64,000 nucleotides of DNA from assembly GCF_030409215.1 (NCBI RefSeq), contig NZ_JAUFPL010000034.1, forward strand, positions 378,879 through 442,878. The letters run 5' to 3'. Of this stretch, positions 26,601 to 34,227 are shown piece by piece. This DNA comes from Halomonas ramblicola (GTDB lineage Bacteria > Pseudomonadota > Gammaproteobacteria > Pseudomonadales > Halomonadaceae). Every line of letters begins with the position of its first letter. Positions within the stretch are counted from its first letter, which is position 1. The translations under genes and the position numbers were made by a program. The notes beneath the pieces were generated by a model that was not told where the DNA came from, ran no database searches, and was given only the letters and a program-made list of their open reading frames with translations.

Positions 26601-28009
26601 AGCAGGGGGTGGCTGGCGGCGGGCAGGTCCTCCCAGCGGACGACCTGGCGCGTGTAGCGTCCCTCCTCGTCGAGGCGCACCAGGGCGAACAGGGCGGAAC
26701 GCAAGACCCGCCGCTGCTCCCGGCCAGGCGCGACGGCGCCGAGTACCGCCTCGGCGGCCTTGGCCACCGAGCCGTGCAAGCCACCGAGGCGTTCATACTC
26801 GGCCAGGGTGAGACGCCCATCCTCGCCGGCCATCTCCCACAACTCACGCAGGGTGAAGGCCAGCAGCGGCAAGGCATCCGGGGTCGCGGTATCCGCGACC
26901 ATGGCTCTCACCATGCTGGGCTCGAGCTCGAGCCCGGCGAGCTCCGCCGGGCCCTCGATGACCGCCGAGAAACCCTCCACAGACAAGGGCGCCACGGTGA
27001 CCATCTCGGGTCGGAGATCCCGCCAGTCGGGGTGTGCCTGGAGAGAGCCGAGGAAGTCGGAGCGCAAGGTGGCAATGACCAGCACGGAGGCGTCGGGATC
27101 CTGCAAGGCCGGGCGCAGGATCCGCATCAGCTCCTCGGCCTGGGCCAAGGGCAGCAGCAACTCCTCGAGCTGGTCGATGACCAGCACCAGGGTGGCATGC
27201 GCACGGTCGGGGCGCCGCCGCAGCACCTGCTGTGCCCTGGGCAGCAGTTGAGGGGCCGTCTCCGCCCGGGAGGCCAGCGCCAACACCTCCTCGGCGACTC
27301 CCCCCTCGGCGGGCAGTTCTCGCCCCAATTGGGCCAGCAGCTCATCCAGGGGGCGGTCGCGAGTGCGTACGGGACCGATCAGCGACCAGGCGTCGGGCGC
27401 AGCGCGCAACCGCGGCATGATGCCGGCACGCACCAGCGATGACTTGCCGCTTCCCGAGGCTCCCAGGAACAGCTGCAGGCGAGGCCCACCGAAGTTCCGC
27501 ACCTGCTGAAGCCGATCCAGGGCCTGCTGGATCTCGGCATCGCGACCGAAGAAGATGGCGGCGTCCACCTCCTCGAAGGCCATCATCCCAGGATAGGGCG
27601 GCCGGCGTCGGTCCCAGTCGAATACCCCGGTCAGGGCCTCGCGCAATCGCTCGTAGCCCAGCTCCGGTTCCTTGATCAGATCGATGATCTGCAGCTCCGC
27701 CAGTTGGGGACGCAGGGTGCAGGGGGCGATGCGCACGGGGACGATCAGCTTGCCGAGGGCACGGGCATGACTCAATTCCGCCAGGCACCAGCACGACGCC
27801 ATGGCAGCTTCACTGCACAGCGCGACGAAGGCCTGGCAGGCCTTCAGTTGGCGATAGAGTTCCTCCTCCCAGTCGCGCCCGGGTGGAATGCCGTACTCGG
27901 GGTCGAAGTCCAGGAACAGCGAATGATGCCCCTGCCGTTGCAGCCAGCCGGCCAGCTCGTTTGCCGCCTCGCTATCGGTGCTGCTGTGGCTGATGAAGAG
28001 CGTGCTCAT
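23687..28009 (-). CDS. TIR - STAND NTPase (nSTAND1) - transmembrane - WD40 protein
   Basis: 1440 residues in four parts. Residues 1-~130 are a TIR domain (TLFISHSSTDSEAANELAGW; SCWCLAELSHA with the candidate NADase Glu78). Residues ~138-570 are an nSTAND1-type NTPase: lead-in PYPGMMAFEEVDAAIFFGRD, Walker A GASGSGKS at 183-190, Walker B LVLVIDQLEELL near 274-285, and downstream helical and winged-helix regions (VAHESLFRVWQRLNRWLE). One membrane helix follows at about 578-598. The last ~800 residues are WD40-like blades with repeated WD-type ends (IRVWDLARG, LRLWQAPPS, LRLWDLEGG, VQVWDALEG). The family model is ligand sensing by the propeller, NTP-driven oligomerisation and TIR NAD+ cleavage. 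The helix would tether it to the inner membrane. Confidence 0.87.
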   Translation of the reverse strand: MSTLFISHSSTDSEAANELAGWLQRQGHHSLFLDFDPEYGIPPGRDWEEELYRQLKACQAFVALCSEAAMASCWCLAELSHARALGKLIVPVRIAPCTLRPQLAELQIIDLIKEPELGYERLREALTGVFDWDRRRPPYPGMMAFEEVDAAIFFGRDAEIQQALDRLQQVRNFGGPRLQLFLGASGSGKSSLVRAGIMPRLRAAPDAWSLIGPVRTRDRPLDELLAQLGRELPAEGGVAEEVLALASRAETAPQLLPRAQQVLRRRPDRAHATLVLVIDQLEELLLPLAQAEELMRILRPALQDPDASVLVIATLRSDFLGSLQAHPDWRDLRPEMVTVAPLSVEGFSAVIEGPAELAGLELEPSMVRAMVADTATPDALPLLAFTLRELWEMAGEDGRLTLAEYERLGGLHGSVAKAAEAVLGAVAPGREQRRVLRSALFALVRLDEEGRYTRQVVRWEDLPAASHPLLEAFIQARLLIVGSHDGIRTLEVAHESLFRVWQRLNRWLEANREALRVHDGLRRAAQEWQGGGRPAELLNHRGRRLKAALSLARKGPFPLGDTEWAYLKACRRRDLRKRLGIIAGALSVVAVVIGLFWQELSRRQQVRDAQQSEAELHWASGISARDRDADFLKASHHFVHAAELELKLDPARAASAYWAAVWLGSGPKVMAAADLDPAPISTAFDTTGDAVRLWDGDGASQVWRWEEGTALPPLASGSHRGQITSADGRPLARWIVLRDDDGVVELRDRRSGAPGITTPPGAIGVWIGDTDEATAVSAHVNGDIRVWDLARGESRGGWHQATGVAGVAISPNGNRLLFWTPDGAAILRDDNGPREVVPPVDDRANRIRGGALGRQADKIMLWGSDGRIWFPERPGFEPAPVAGGFCGPGAIGARFLDALPDSDPLENQGRLLIWNHGACGTARLWDLATQRPVGTVMRHGPEITGLAVHKERLLTWSQLGGPARLWHLATGEAVATLDTVTEARFTAGDLLLTWDDSKARLWSSQSGEPLGLPLHHGGPIREVIASEDGRHLLSWADDGSLRLWQAPPSPVAMTLRLPAAVLDAVLVTGEETVRVVSPGGEVYVWSTSGDAPLKCDSAPLTCDSLDSDARFASFAPGGDRLLTANVEGDVRLWSWEAGRFEPLAFPGGTIGNDPVAGVAWGAGADSLLFWGLQECTAWLWRVGKSRAVPLEHGDDGQETCRLHGAVLASDGSGRALTWGEDRRLRLWDLEGGDPVLVGTIAKDVLVRTAELDGDRLLVAIDEGGVSLSQLNNSDVDMHLSHAAVRGARWDSEGERVLSWGGGSTRIWEDGTLQAFLASEADLEEAAFMAGGERVLSWENDGGVQVWDALEGHPLTPVLRGPGPDATALDSDVGAGQMRLLIAARDSVTLWRLPAFATPPPRPTLRQELLTGTRLTIPGEVEVLSAEAWQEIASSLAGTGK

Positions 28010-28028
28010 GGCCCCTGGCTCCCGGGGA

Positions 28029-28055
28029 TGTCGATCTGGATGACGTCGGTTCGAT
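28029..28055 (+). promoter_or_regulatory. ECF42-type promoter candidate for the YCII gene
   Basis: TGTCGA (28029-28034), exactly 17 bases, CGATACC from 28052. It matches the minus-strand site before DUF899 copy A in both boxes and spacing, and lies 34 bases before the ATG at 28090. Confidence 0.6.
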
Positions 28056-28089
28056 ACCAGGAGGCACCCTCACTACAAGAGCACTCACC

Positions 28090-28497
28090 ATGCGTTTCAT
28101 GATCATCGTCAAGGCCACCGCCGACACCGAGGCCGGCGCCATGCCGCAAGAGAGCATGGTCGCCGCCATGGTTGACTACCACGAGCAAATCGCCGCGGCC
28201 GGCGCCCTGATCGACGCCTCGGGCCTGCAGCCCAGCGCCAGGGGGTGGCGGGTCCGCTATCGCGGCGACGAACGCCTGGTCATCGACGGCCCCTTCGCCG
28301 AGAGCAAGGAGCTGCTCGCCGGCTACACCCTGATCCGTGCGGCCTCCCGGGAGGAGGCCCTGGCGTGGACCCGGCGCTTCCCCAACCCGGTCGGGCCCGG
28401 GTGCGACGCCGAGATCGAGGTGCGCCAGCTGTTCGAACTGGAGGACTTCGAGGACGGCGAGGCGATCCGGCGCTTCCGGCAACTGGGCACCCTCTAG
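28090..28497 (+). CDS. YCII-related (DGPF motif) protein, second copy
   Basis: 135 residues beginning MRFMIIVKATADTEAGAMPQ. The family core is VIDGPFAESKELLAGYTLIR, followed by SREEALAWTRRFP and the EVRQLFELEDF tail common in the longer DGPF branch. It is only distantly similar to the YCII protein at 1948-2307. It stands apart from any sigma gene but carries the best-matching ECF42-type promoter, so control in trans by the sigma factor at 743-1951 is likely. Its stop overlaps the convergent small gene by four bases. No biochemical role is established. Confidence 0.9.
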   Translation: MRFMIIVKATADTEAGAMPQESMVAAMVDYHEQIAAAGALIDASGLQPSARGWRVRYRGDERLVIDGPFAESKELLAGYTLIRAASREEALAWTRRFPNPVGPGCDAEIEVRQLFELEDFEDGEAIRRFRQLGTL

Positions 28498-28733
28498 GCC
28501 CCCGGCTCCGGCGGTTGCGGCGGAAAGTCCCGCGCCCAGAGCTCGTCCGGCTCGTGGCGTTGCAGGATCGATTCCACCTCCCGCTGCACCGGGTCCGGCA
28601 CGATCACCTTGACCTGCCGGGCCTCCCGGTCGAGGAAGAGCGTCTCGCGGGGAAAGCCCTCGGCGACCAGTTCGTCGAAGGCGTTGTTGGCCTTGTGGAT
28701 GCTGTCGTAGGCGGCGGTGACGGTCTGGCTCAT
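28494..28733 (-). CDS. Small protein of unknown function
   Basis: 79 residues from ATG at 28733, preceded by GGGAGGG. It reads VTAAYDSIHKANNAFDELVA, then EGFPRETLFLDREARQVKV and VESILQRHEPDEL, ending in a proline-rich tail. The alternation suggests a compact alpha/beta fold like the small domain of stress proteins that pair YDS and A..A..ELV helices with a beta strand, but I cannot assign a family. A longer frame upstream is antisense-like and rejected. A TATGCT box lies about 55 bases upstream. Confidence 0.6.
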   Translation of the reverse strand: MSQTVTAAYDSIHKANNAFDELVAEGFPRETLFLDREARQVKVIVPDPVQREVESILQRHEPDELWARDFPPQPPEPGA

Positions 28734-28846
28734 GACACCCTCCCGGCGGTGGTTCCGCACTGACGAGGCTCGGCGCCCCACCCCCCTAGCATAGCGGCTC
28801 GACGAGGGAGGTCGGGCGATGGCCACCCGCCGTCGCCGCCCTTCCC

Positions 28847-30394
28847 TCAGTCGTCCTCGGCAAGCGAAAAGAGGAAGCTGAAGTCGGACGCCAGCCCCTT
28901 CCCTGGGGCGATGGTGGCGCCGGCATGACACTCGGTGCAGGTCTTGTCCTGCACATAGGTCTCCAGGGTCGCGTTCGCCACCGGCTGATTGCCGCCGCTG
29001 GTCAGGCTGGTGACCTTCAGCGGCACGGTACCGCCGGGTTCGGTGTAGGGCGGCACCGGACTCTGCGCCCACAGGGTATTGACCAGTTGGTAGTACTGGA
29101 ACACCGAGCGTCCCCCGGTCGCCTCGGCGATCATCTCCTGCATGGCGAGGTTGAGCTGCAGCGTCGGCGCCGTATCGCTGGTTGGGATCGGGTACTGACG
29201 CGTGACCTGCACCGGCTCCGACTCCGGGTATTGCGGCGTGCAGTGACCCGACTGATCGCACTTCACCCGCGGCTGGTTGGGGGTGCAATCGCGGGCCGGC
29301 TCGGCCGCTTCGCACTGCGGATCATGGAAGGAGTAGCCGTGGGGGTGGGCATAGCCGGCGCCCGGGGTCGGGACGTTGTCGATATGCTCGAAGGTCGCCC
29401 ACAGGAAGTTGGGGAAGTGCTCGCTCTTGAGGATGAAGTGGAAGCCCACCAGGCCCATCACCGCCTGCTCGCACTCACCCGTCTCGGGGTCGGTGAGCCA
29501 GGCCTGGGCGACGCGATAGCGTGGCCAGAGCTCGGGATGGTCGTCGAGGTTGCGCCAGGCGGCCTTGATCTCCATGGCCCCGCGCTGCTGCCAGGGCTGG
29601 ACCTCGTCGCCCGGGGCCTGGCCCGCCGGCAACGACAGGCCCTGGGGGTGTTGGCCGTCGGTGTTATTGGCGACCGCGGCCTGGCGGGCCGACCGATAGA
29701 GGCGGTTGTCGTCGTCGACGATATAGGCAAACTCGGCACGACTGACCAGGCGCTCGTACCACACCAGCTCGCCGGCCTGATCGGTCAGCCAGCCGCCCAC
29801 CACCTCATCGGTCTCGTCGGGGTTGAGCACCGCGGCGTCGAGCCGTGCCAGGGTGGCGGCCCCCGGCAGCTTGGCGTGACTGTCCAGGCGGCGACCGGAA
29901 GCCGTCGCGGCCCCGCCGCGGCAGGCGGCCGACGGGTCCGGCAATACCCCCCAGGCACTGGGCGTCTCGCCCCCCGGGAGAAAGATCGCCTGTGCCGGTT
30001 TGAAGGTTTCCCATACCCGCGGGCGGCTGTCGTCGCTGCGGGGATCCACGGGAACGCCCCAGCCGGCCGCCTGGAACTGACGATCGGGCTCGCCGGCTCG
30101 ATCCGGGTCCTGTGGCCAGCGGCTGTCCACCGGCCACTGCAGGGCCACGAAGGTCTGCCAGGCGAAGCAGTTCACCGTGGTCTGGCTGCTGGAGGTGTAG
30201 GCTCCCAGGTCACCGGCCAGAAAGCGGGGGCTGGTCGGATCCAGCACCGGTCGCTCAGTGTCCGGACAGCCCCAGGCGGGCGTGACGCCCGCCTGGGTGT
30301 CACTGGGGGGCGTGGCCGCCCCCGCCGAGGGTGCCAGGGCACCCAGCACGACCGTCGCCAGCAGGCCGCGCCGGACAGGCGTAAAGGTCTTCAT
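28847..30394 (-). CDS. Exported protein with a C-terminal c-type haem motif, tyrosinase-cluster member
   Basis: 515 residues. A Sec signal peptide opens the protein (RRGLLATVVLGALAPSAGA). A single haem-binding motif, CTECH, lies about 30 residues from the C-terminus. The central region is long and Trp/Pro-rich (TTVNCFAWQTFVALQWPVD; MEIKAAWRNLDDHPELWPRY) and contains several Cys. The mature protein would sit in the periplasm and carry one covalent haem. It is the last gene of a three-gene set with a tyrosinase and an unknown protein, 10 bases after the latter. An electron-acceptor role for the oxidase is inferred from position only. Confidence 0.7.
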   Translation of the reverse strand: MKTFTPVRRGLLATVVLGALAPSAGAATPPSDTQAGVTPAWGCPDTERPVLDPTSPRFLAGDLGAYTSSSQTTVNCFAWQTFVALQWPVDSRWPQDPDRAGEPDRQFQAAGWGVPVDPRSDDSRPRVWETFKPAQAIFLPGGETPSAWGVLPDPSAACRGGAATASGRRLDSHAKLPGAATLARLDAAVLNPDETDEVVGGWLTDQAGELVWYERLVSRAEFAYIVDDDNRLYRSARQAAVANNTDGQHPQGLSLPAGQAPGDEVQPWQQRGAMEIKAAWRNLDDHPELWPRYRVAQAWLTDPETGECEQAVMGLVGFHFILKSEHFPNFLWATFEHIDNVPTPGAGYAHPHGYSFHDPQCEAAEPARDCTPNQPRVKCDQSGHCTPQYPESEPVQVTRQYPIPTSDTAPTLQLNLAMQEMIAEATGGRSVFQYYQLVNTLWAQSPVPPYTEPGGTVPLKVTSLTSGGNQPVANATLETYVQDKTCTECHAGATIAPGKGLASDFSFLFSLAEDD

Positions 30395-30404
30395 CTGCCA
30401 CTCC

Positions 30405-32171
30405 TTATTGGCTGTCCGTGGCGACCACCATCCCGAGGCCGGTCTCATAGGGGTGCTCGGCGGGCGAGACCCCGCCATCCTCCCGGGGGTTGAGCGCCCG
30501 GATCCCGATCGGGCCGAGTGCGGCGTCGGCCTCGACGCGCACCTCCAGCAGGTAGCCCTGGGTGCCCCCTCCATCGGTCTGGCCGGGAATGGCACTGGCA
30601 TCGGGCAGGTATTTGACGACCCGGGCACTGACTCCCGGCCGGTCGAACTGGATCCGTGCGTTGTCGGTACAGGTATCCTGGCTCGCGCCCTGCGCCACCA
30701 GCATGAACCGGTGCGAGGTTCCTGGCCGCAGCAAGGCCGGTAGGTCGGAGGGGCTCAGGCCGTAGAACAGCGCCTCGGGCACCAGTTGCACCGGCCAGGG
30801 TTGCAGTCGGGACTCGGTCTGGGGCACCACGCAGGTCTGGGGCCGGTTGGGCGGCGTCTCGGCATCGGGCGCCAGGGTGCAGACCCGCAGGGCGATCTTG
30901 AAGGTGCGGGCGATCTGGCCGGCATAGCGGATCGGCTCGCCGTTGATCTTGATGTCGTGGATGCCATAGCCCTTCTCCTTCGGGACCTCGAAGACGGCCT
31001 GCAGGATCGAGTCCTTGTCCTGAGTGCTGCCGCCCTGTCCCGTGGTGCCCCGGGTGACCGTCCAGAAGGCCGAGGCCGGGGTGCCGTCGGGGGTCTCGAA
31101 CAGCTCCCAGTTGGGTGTCTGGATATAGAGCCCGACCGGGTCGGCCAGCGAGATACGCTGCTTCTGGCCCCCCACCACCGCATTGCCCTGGGCGCCGATA
31201 TGGGGGTCGCTGTTACGGAAGTTCTGGCCGTAGCGGCTGCAGCAGATCAGCGCCTGGGGATTGGCCGGCGTCGCGGACTGGCGCAGGATGGTCGATGCCG
31301 CCGCCAGGTAGATCTCCGCGCTCAGGGTATTGGGCGGGCTGGTCAGGTGCATGGCGCCGCCCTGCCGCCCCGGAATGCGGTGAGTGCCGCGATTCCACTT
31401 GTTGGTCGGGTCGTAGGCGGGCTGCCCGGTGGTGGGATCGACGACGGGGTCGCCCTTCTTGCCGGTGGGAGTATCCGCGGTATAGCGCAGATAGAGATCC
31501 TCCAGCGCCACGGCCGGGTCGATGTAGCGCCGGTACAGGGCCTGGACGATCCTGGGATCGAGTCGCCACAGGCTGAGCCAGTAGGCCGGGTTCTCGCAGG
31601 TGAACGTCACCGAACGAATCTGCGTCGGCTCTCGGTCGTCGTAGGTGATCGCCCATTCGCAGTATTCATCCAGCCAGCCACGCGGCCCCGGCGGCGAAAA
31701 GGCGCTCCAGGAACCCTGCCAGTCGATCGCCGGACACTTGGTGTCCGGAATCTTGAGGATATCGGGCGCCTTGGGGTCGGGGTCCCAGAGCCGCCAGGTC
31801 TTGCCGTCCAGGGTGATACGCCCATGATCGGCCAGCTCGAGTAACTGGGTGTCGTCGAGCGCCTGGGGCAATTGTCCCCCCTTCACCACCTGGTCGTTCT
31901 CGAAGAAGGTCGGCAGGCGATTGGGAAAGGGGGTCCAGTCGATGCCGACCGCCGGGGTGGTGGGCCAGCCGGTCTGTGTCGGATCGAAATACCAGTCGCG
32001 GGGGGCATCGTATTGATTGGACCAGGGGTTGCCGATGCGGCCCATCCGCGTCCAGCCGGTCACGTGGGCATCCCAGGCGGCCAGGAAGGTCGGCAGGTCG
32101 CCTTCGCGGCCGATGGCGGCGAAGTCCTTGGGCCCTTGCCCGGCAGGGGTGCTGAAAACGTACTGGTTCAT
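30405..32171 (-). CDS. Large protein of unknown function between tyrosinase and cytochrome genes
   Basis: 588 residues, beginning MNQYVFSTPAGQGPKDFAAI. An alternative ATG three codons upstream (32180) is possible, but AAGGA is better spaced to 32171. No signal peptide or membrane segment is seen. It has many Trp, Pro and Asp and scattered Cys (CEWAITYDDREP; FTCENPAYWLSLWRLD; ALICCSRYGQNF). The last ~150 residues look like a beta-rich domain (TSHRFMLVAQGASQDTCTDN and onwards). I cannot name a family. It lies 97 bases after the tyrosinase gene and 10 before the cytochrome gene, so it is probably cotranscribed and may be a partner or substrate-binding subunit. Confidence 0.6.
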   Translation of the reverse strand: MNQYVFSTPAGQGPKDFAAIGREGDLPTFLAAWDAHVTGWTRMGRIGNPWSNQYDAPRDWYFDPTQTGWPTTPAVGIDWTPFPNRLPTFFENDQVVKGGQLPQALDDTQLLELADHGRITLDGKTWRLWDPDPKAPDILKIPDTKCPAIDWQGSWSAFSPPGPRGWLDEYCEWAITYDDREPTQIRSVTFTCENPAYWLSLWRLDPRIVQALYRRYIDPAVALEDLYLRYTADTPTGKKGDPVVDPTTGQPAYDPTNKWNRGTHRIPGRQGGAMHLTSPPNTLSAEIYLAAASTILRQSATPANPQALICCSRYGQNFRNSDPHIGAQGNAVVGGQKQRISLADPVGLYIQTPNWELFETPDGTPASAFWTVTRGTTGQGGSTQDKDSILQAVFEVPKEKGYGIHDIKINGEPIRYAGQIARTFKIALRVCTLAPDAETPPNRPQTCVVPQTESRLQPWPVQLVPEALFYGLSPSDLPALLRPGTSHRFMLVAQGASQDTCTDNARIQFDRPGVSARVVKYLPDASAIPGQTDGGGTQGYLLEVRVEADAALGPIGIRALNPREDGGVSPAEHPYETGLGMVVATDSQ

Positions 32172-32268
32172 GTCGGTCATCCTTGCGCATTGCGATGCGT
32201 GTGCTTGCGATGAGAAAGGAACCGCTCGGGATGAGAGACCGCGCGGCTCCCCACCGGGTGTCCGAGCC

Positions 32269-34059
32269 TCAATGGCAGGCCGGGCACCCAGATCCTGTCG
32301 ACCGGAGGGCCTGGGGCGATGGCCAGGGCGCTCCCCAGCGCGCCTCGGGCGTGAATCCCGGTAGCGCCTCATAGTGCTCGGCCGGCACCAGGGCCCCGGT
32401 GGTGGGGTCGGTGACCACCAGGCTGATAGAGACCTCGGTGCCGGCTGTCAGCCCGAGCCGCTGCGCGGCTCGGGTGGCATTCAGCACACGGGTCACGCCC
32501 TGTCTGACGCAGCGTCCCTTGTCGTCGCGAATCCCCATGCCGATGCGGGTCAGACGCCCGACATAATGGGGATTGTCCGGATCCGCTGCGTCCGGTCCGG
32601 AATCGGACTGGTCGATGAAGACATCGATCTGGTAACTGTCCTGGGTGCAAGACACACCTTCGAAGAGGATATAGAGGGCCTTGGCGTCGGCACCGCCCTG
32701 CGCGGCGGCCACGGCATGCGCCGTTTCCCCGCGGGAGTCGGGATAGCAGGGTGGGCCATAGTCGTAGCCCAGGCGGCGCGAATCCGTCGCCAGATCGCCG
32801 ATGGTGGTATAGCGCCAGGGGTGGGGATCGGTCAGCGAGATCTCGGTGACCGTCGAGCCGATGAACGGCCGAAGCGGATAACCCGCCGTGTAGATAGCCG
32901 ACGGATGCGCGCGCAACCAGACCTCGAGCATGCGATCGATATTGGCGTGATAGGACCAGAAGATGGGGTCGAAAGCGGTATAGGCGTTGTCCGCCATGTC
33001 CGGTCCCAGCCAGCCGTGGAAGTTATCGTGGGGCTGCTCGTAGAGACCGTCGAAGTTGCAATTGCGATAGGGGTAGTCGGAGTTGGGAGGCGGCGGGTCG
33101 AAGGACGGAATGTTCGCCCAGGGATAGCCCGGCCAGCCCTGGGGATGGCTGAAGGCATCGAACTTCAAGGCATCCATGATCTGCTGCTGATAGAGGCGCA
33201 CCAGCTTCAACTTCTTGATACGCGCCTGACGCCGATCGTCGCCGACCGTGTACAGCAGCGGATCGCGGTGCACCCAGGTACAGTCGCCCCCCTCGGCACC
33301 GCCGGTGCGATCCCCCTGACAGGCCTTGCTGCGCCCATCCCGGGCGGCAGCGTAGCGTAGCGGATTGGGTCGCTCTTCCCCACTGTCGGGACGGATATAG
33401 GTCTCGTCCTTGAAGGCCTGGGGGATGCCCGCCGCGGGCTCCCCGTCGACGCTGGTGCCGGCGGCCATGAAGTTCCAGTACGGCACCGGCATGCCGATCT
33501 GGCGCTCGAACCACATCAGGTAGGCACGGTGCCAGAAGGCGAAGGCCTCCTGGTAGTGCAGGCACCAGTTGGTGTGCAGATAGGCGAGTCGTTGCCAGGG
33601 GGCCTCCGCCGCCGGGTTCGCGACCTGCAGGATGTCGTCGAGCGCCATCCGGTAACGGTCGAGCTCGTCCCGGGAGAGCGTCACGATGTCGCGGCGGACG
33701 CGCAGCGACACCGGCAGCGGCTCCCAGGGCGGAATACGCTCCTGGTAGTCGATGGGATCGCTGGACGAGCGACGGCAGCCGTCATTGATCCACGCCGCCA
33801 GCAGCCGCAGCGCCGGCTCCGGCCAATACTGGCGCGAGTCGGCGGTCAACGGCATGCTGCGCGAGGCCAGATGGTTGAAGATGGTGACGCTCCATGCCGC
33901 GACGCTGGCAGGATCGTTCAGTTGTATCCCGTAGCCACTCATGCAGCCCTGCCATTGCGTGGCAATGGGGGTACGTTCCGCTTTGGGCAACCAGTAAGGT
34001 GCGGCGAATAGCGCCGCTATCTCGTCGTCCCAGGTGGGGTGATCCGTCATCGAGGACAT
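32269..34059 (-). CDS. Tyrosinase-family type-3 copper protein
   Basis: 596 residues. Both copper sites are visible. CuA is HTNWCLHYQEAFAFWHRAYL near residues 161-180 (three His). CuB is HDNFHGW, then FDPIFWSYHANIDRM about 30 residues on. The N-terminal ~100 residues precede the usual tyrosinase start and hold two Cys (QWQGCMSGYGIQL; INDGCRR). The C-terminal ~170 form a beta-rich domain that could cap or shield the active site. It should oxidise phenols to catechols and quinones, or act as a catechol oxidase. No signal peptide is seen, at odds with the exported cytochrome encoded downstream. Confidence 0.87.
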   Translation of the reverse strand: MSSMTDHPTWDDEIAALFAAPYWLPKAERTPIATQWQGCMSGYGIQLNDPASVAAWSVTIFNHLASRSMPLTADSRQYWPEPALRLLAAWINDGCRRSSSDPIDYQERIPPWEPLPVSLRVRRDIVTLSRDELDRYRMALDDILQVANPAAEAPWQRLAYLHTNWCLHYQEAFAFWHRAYLMWFERQIGMPVPYWNFMAAGTSVDGEPAAGIPQAFKDETYIRPDSGEERPNPLRYAAARDGRSKACQGDRTGGAEGGDCTWVHRDPLLYTVGDDRRQARIKKLKLVRLYQQQIMDALKFDAFSHPQGWPGYPWANIPSFDPPPPNSDYPYRNCNFDGLYEQPHDNFHGWLGPDMADNAYTAFDPIFWSYHANIDRMLEVWLRAHPSAIYTAGYPLRPFIGSTVTEISLTDPHPWRYTTIGDLATDSRRLGYDYGPPCYPDSRGETAHAVAAAQGGADAKALYILFEGVSCTQDSYQIDVFIDQSDSGPDAADPDNPHYVGRLTRIGMGIRDDKGRCVRQGVTRVLNATRAAQRLGLTAGTEVSISLVVTDPTTGALVPAEHYEALPGFTPEARWGAPWPSPQALRSTGSGCPACH

Positions 34060-34227
34060 CGTCTCTCTCCTTGATCTCCCTGACGCGCCGTGATCGGCCA
34101 GCCGACGTGTTCTGGTACAAAACTCCTAGCGACTTGGTACTTCTTTGACCATAGTCGCTCAACTCTACTGAGGCCATGTTTCGTGGGTCGGCAGGCAGGA
34201 GGGAGATCCTGTTCCGGACCGCCCCTC

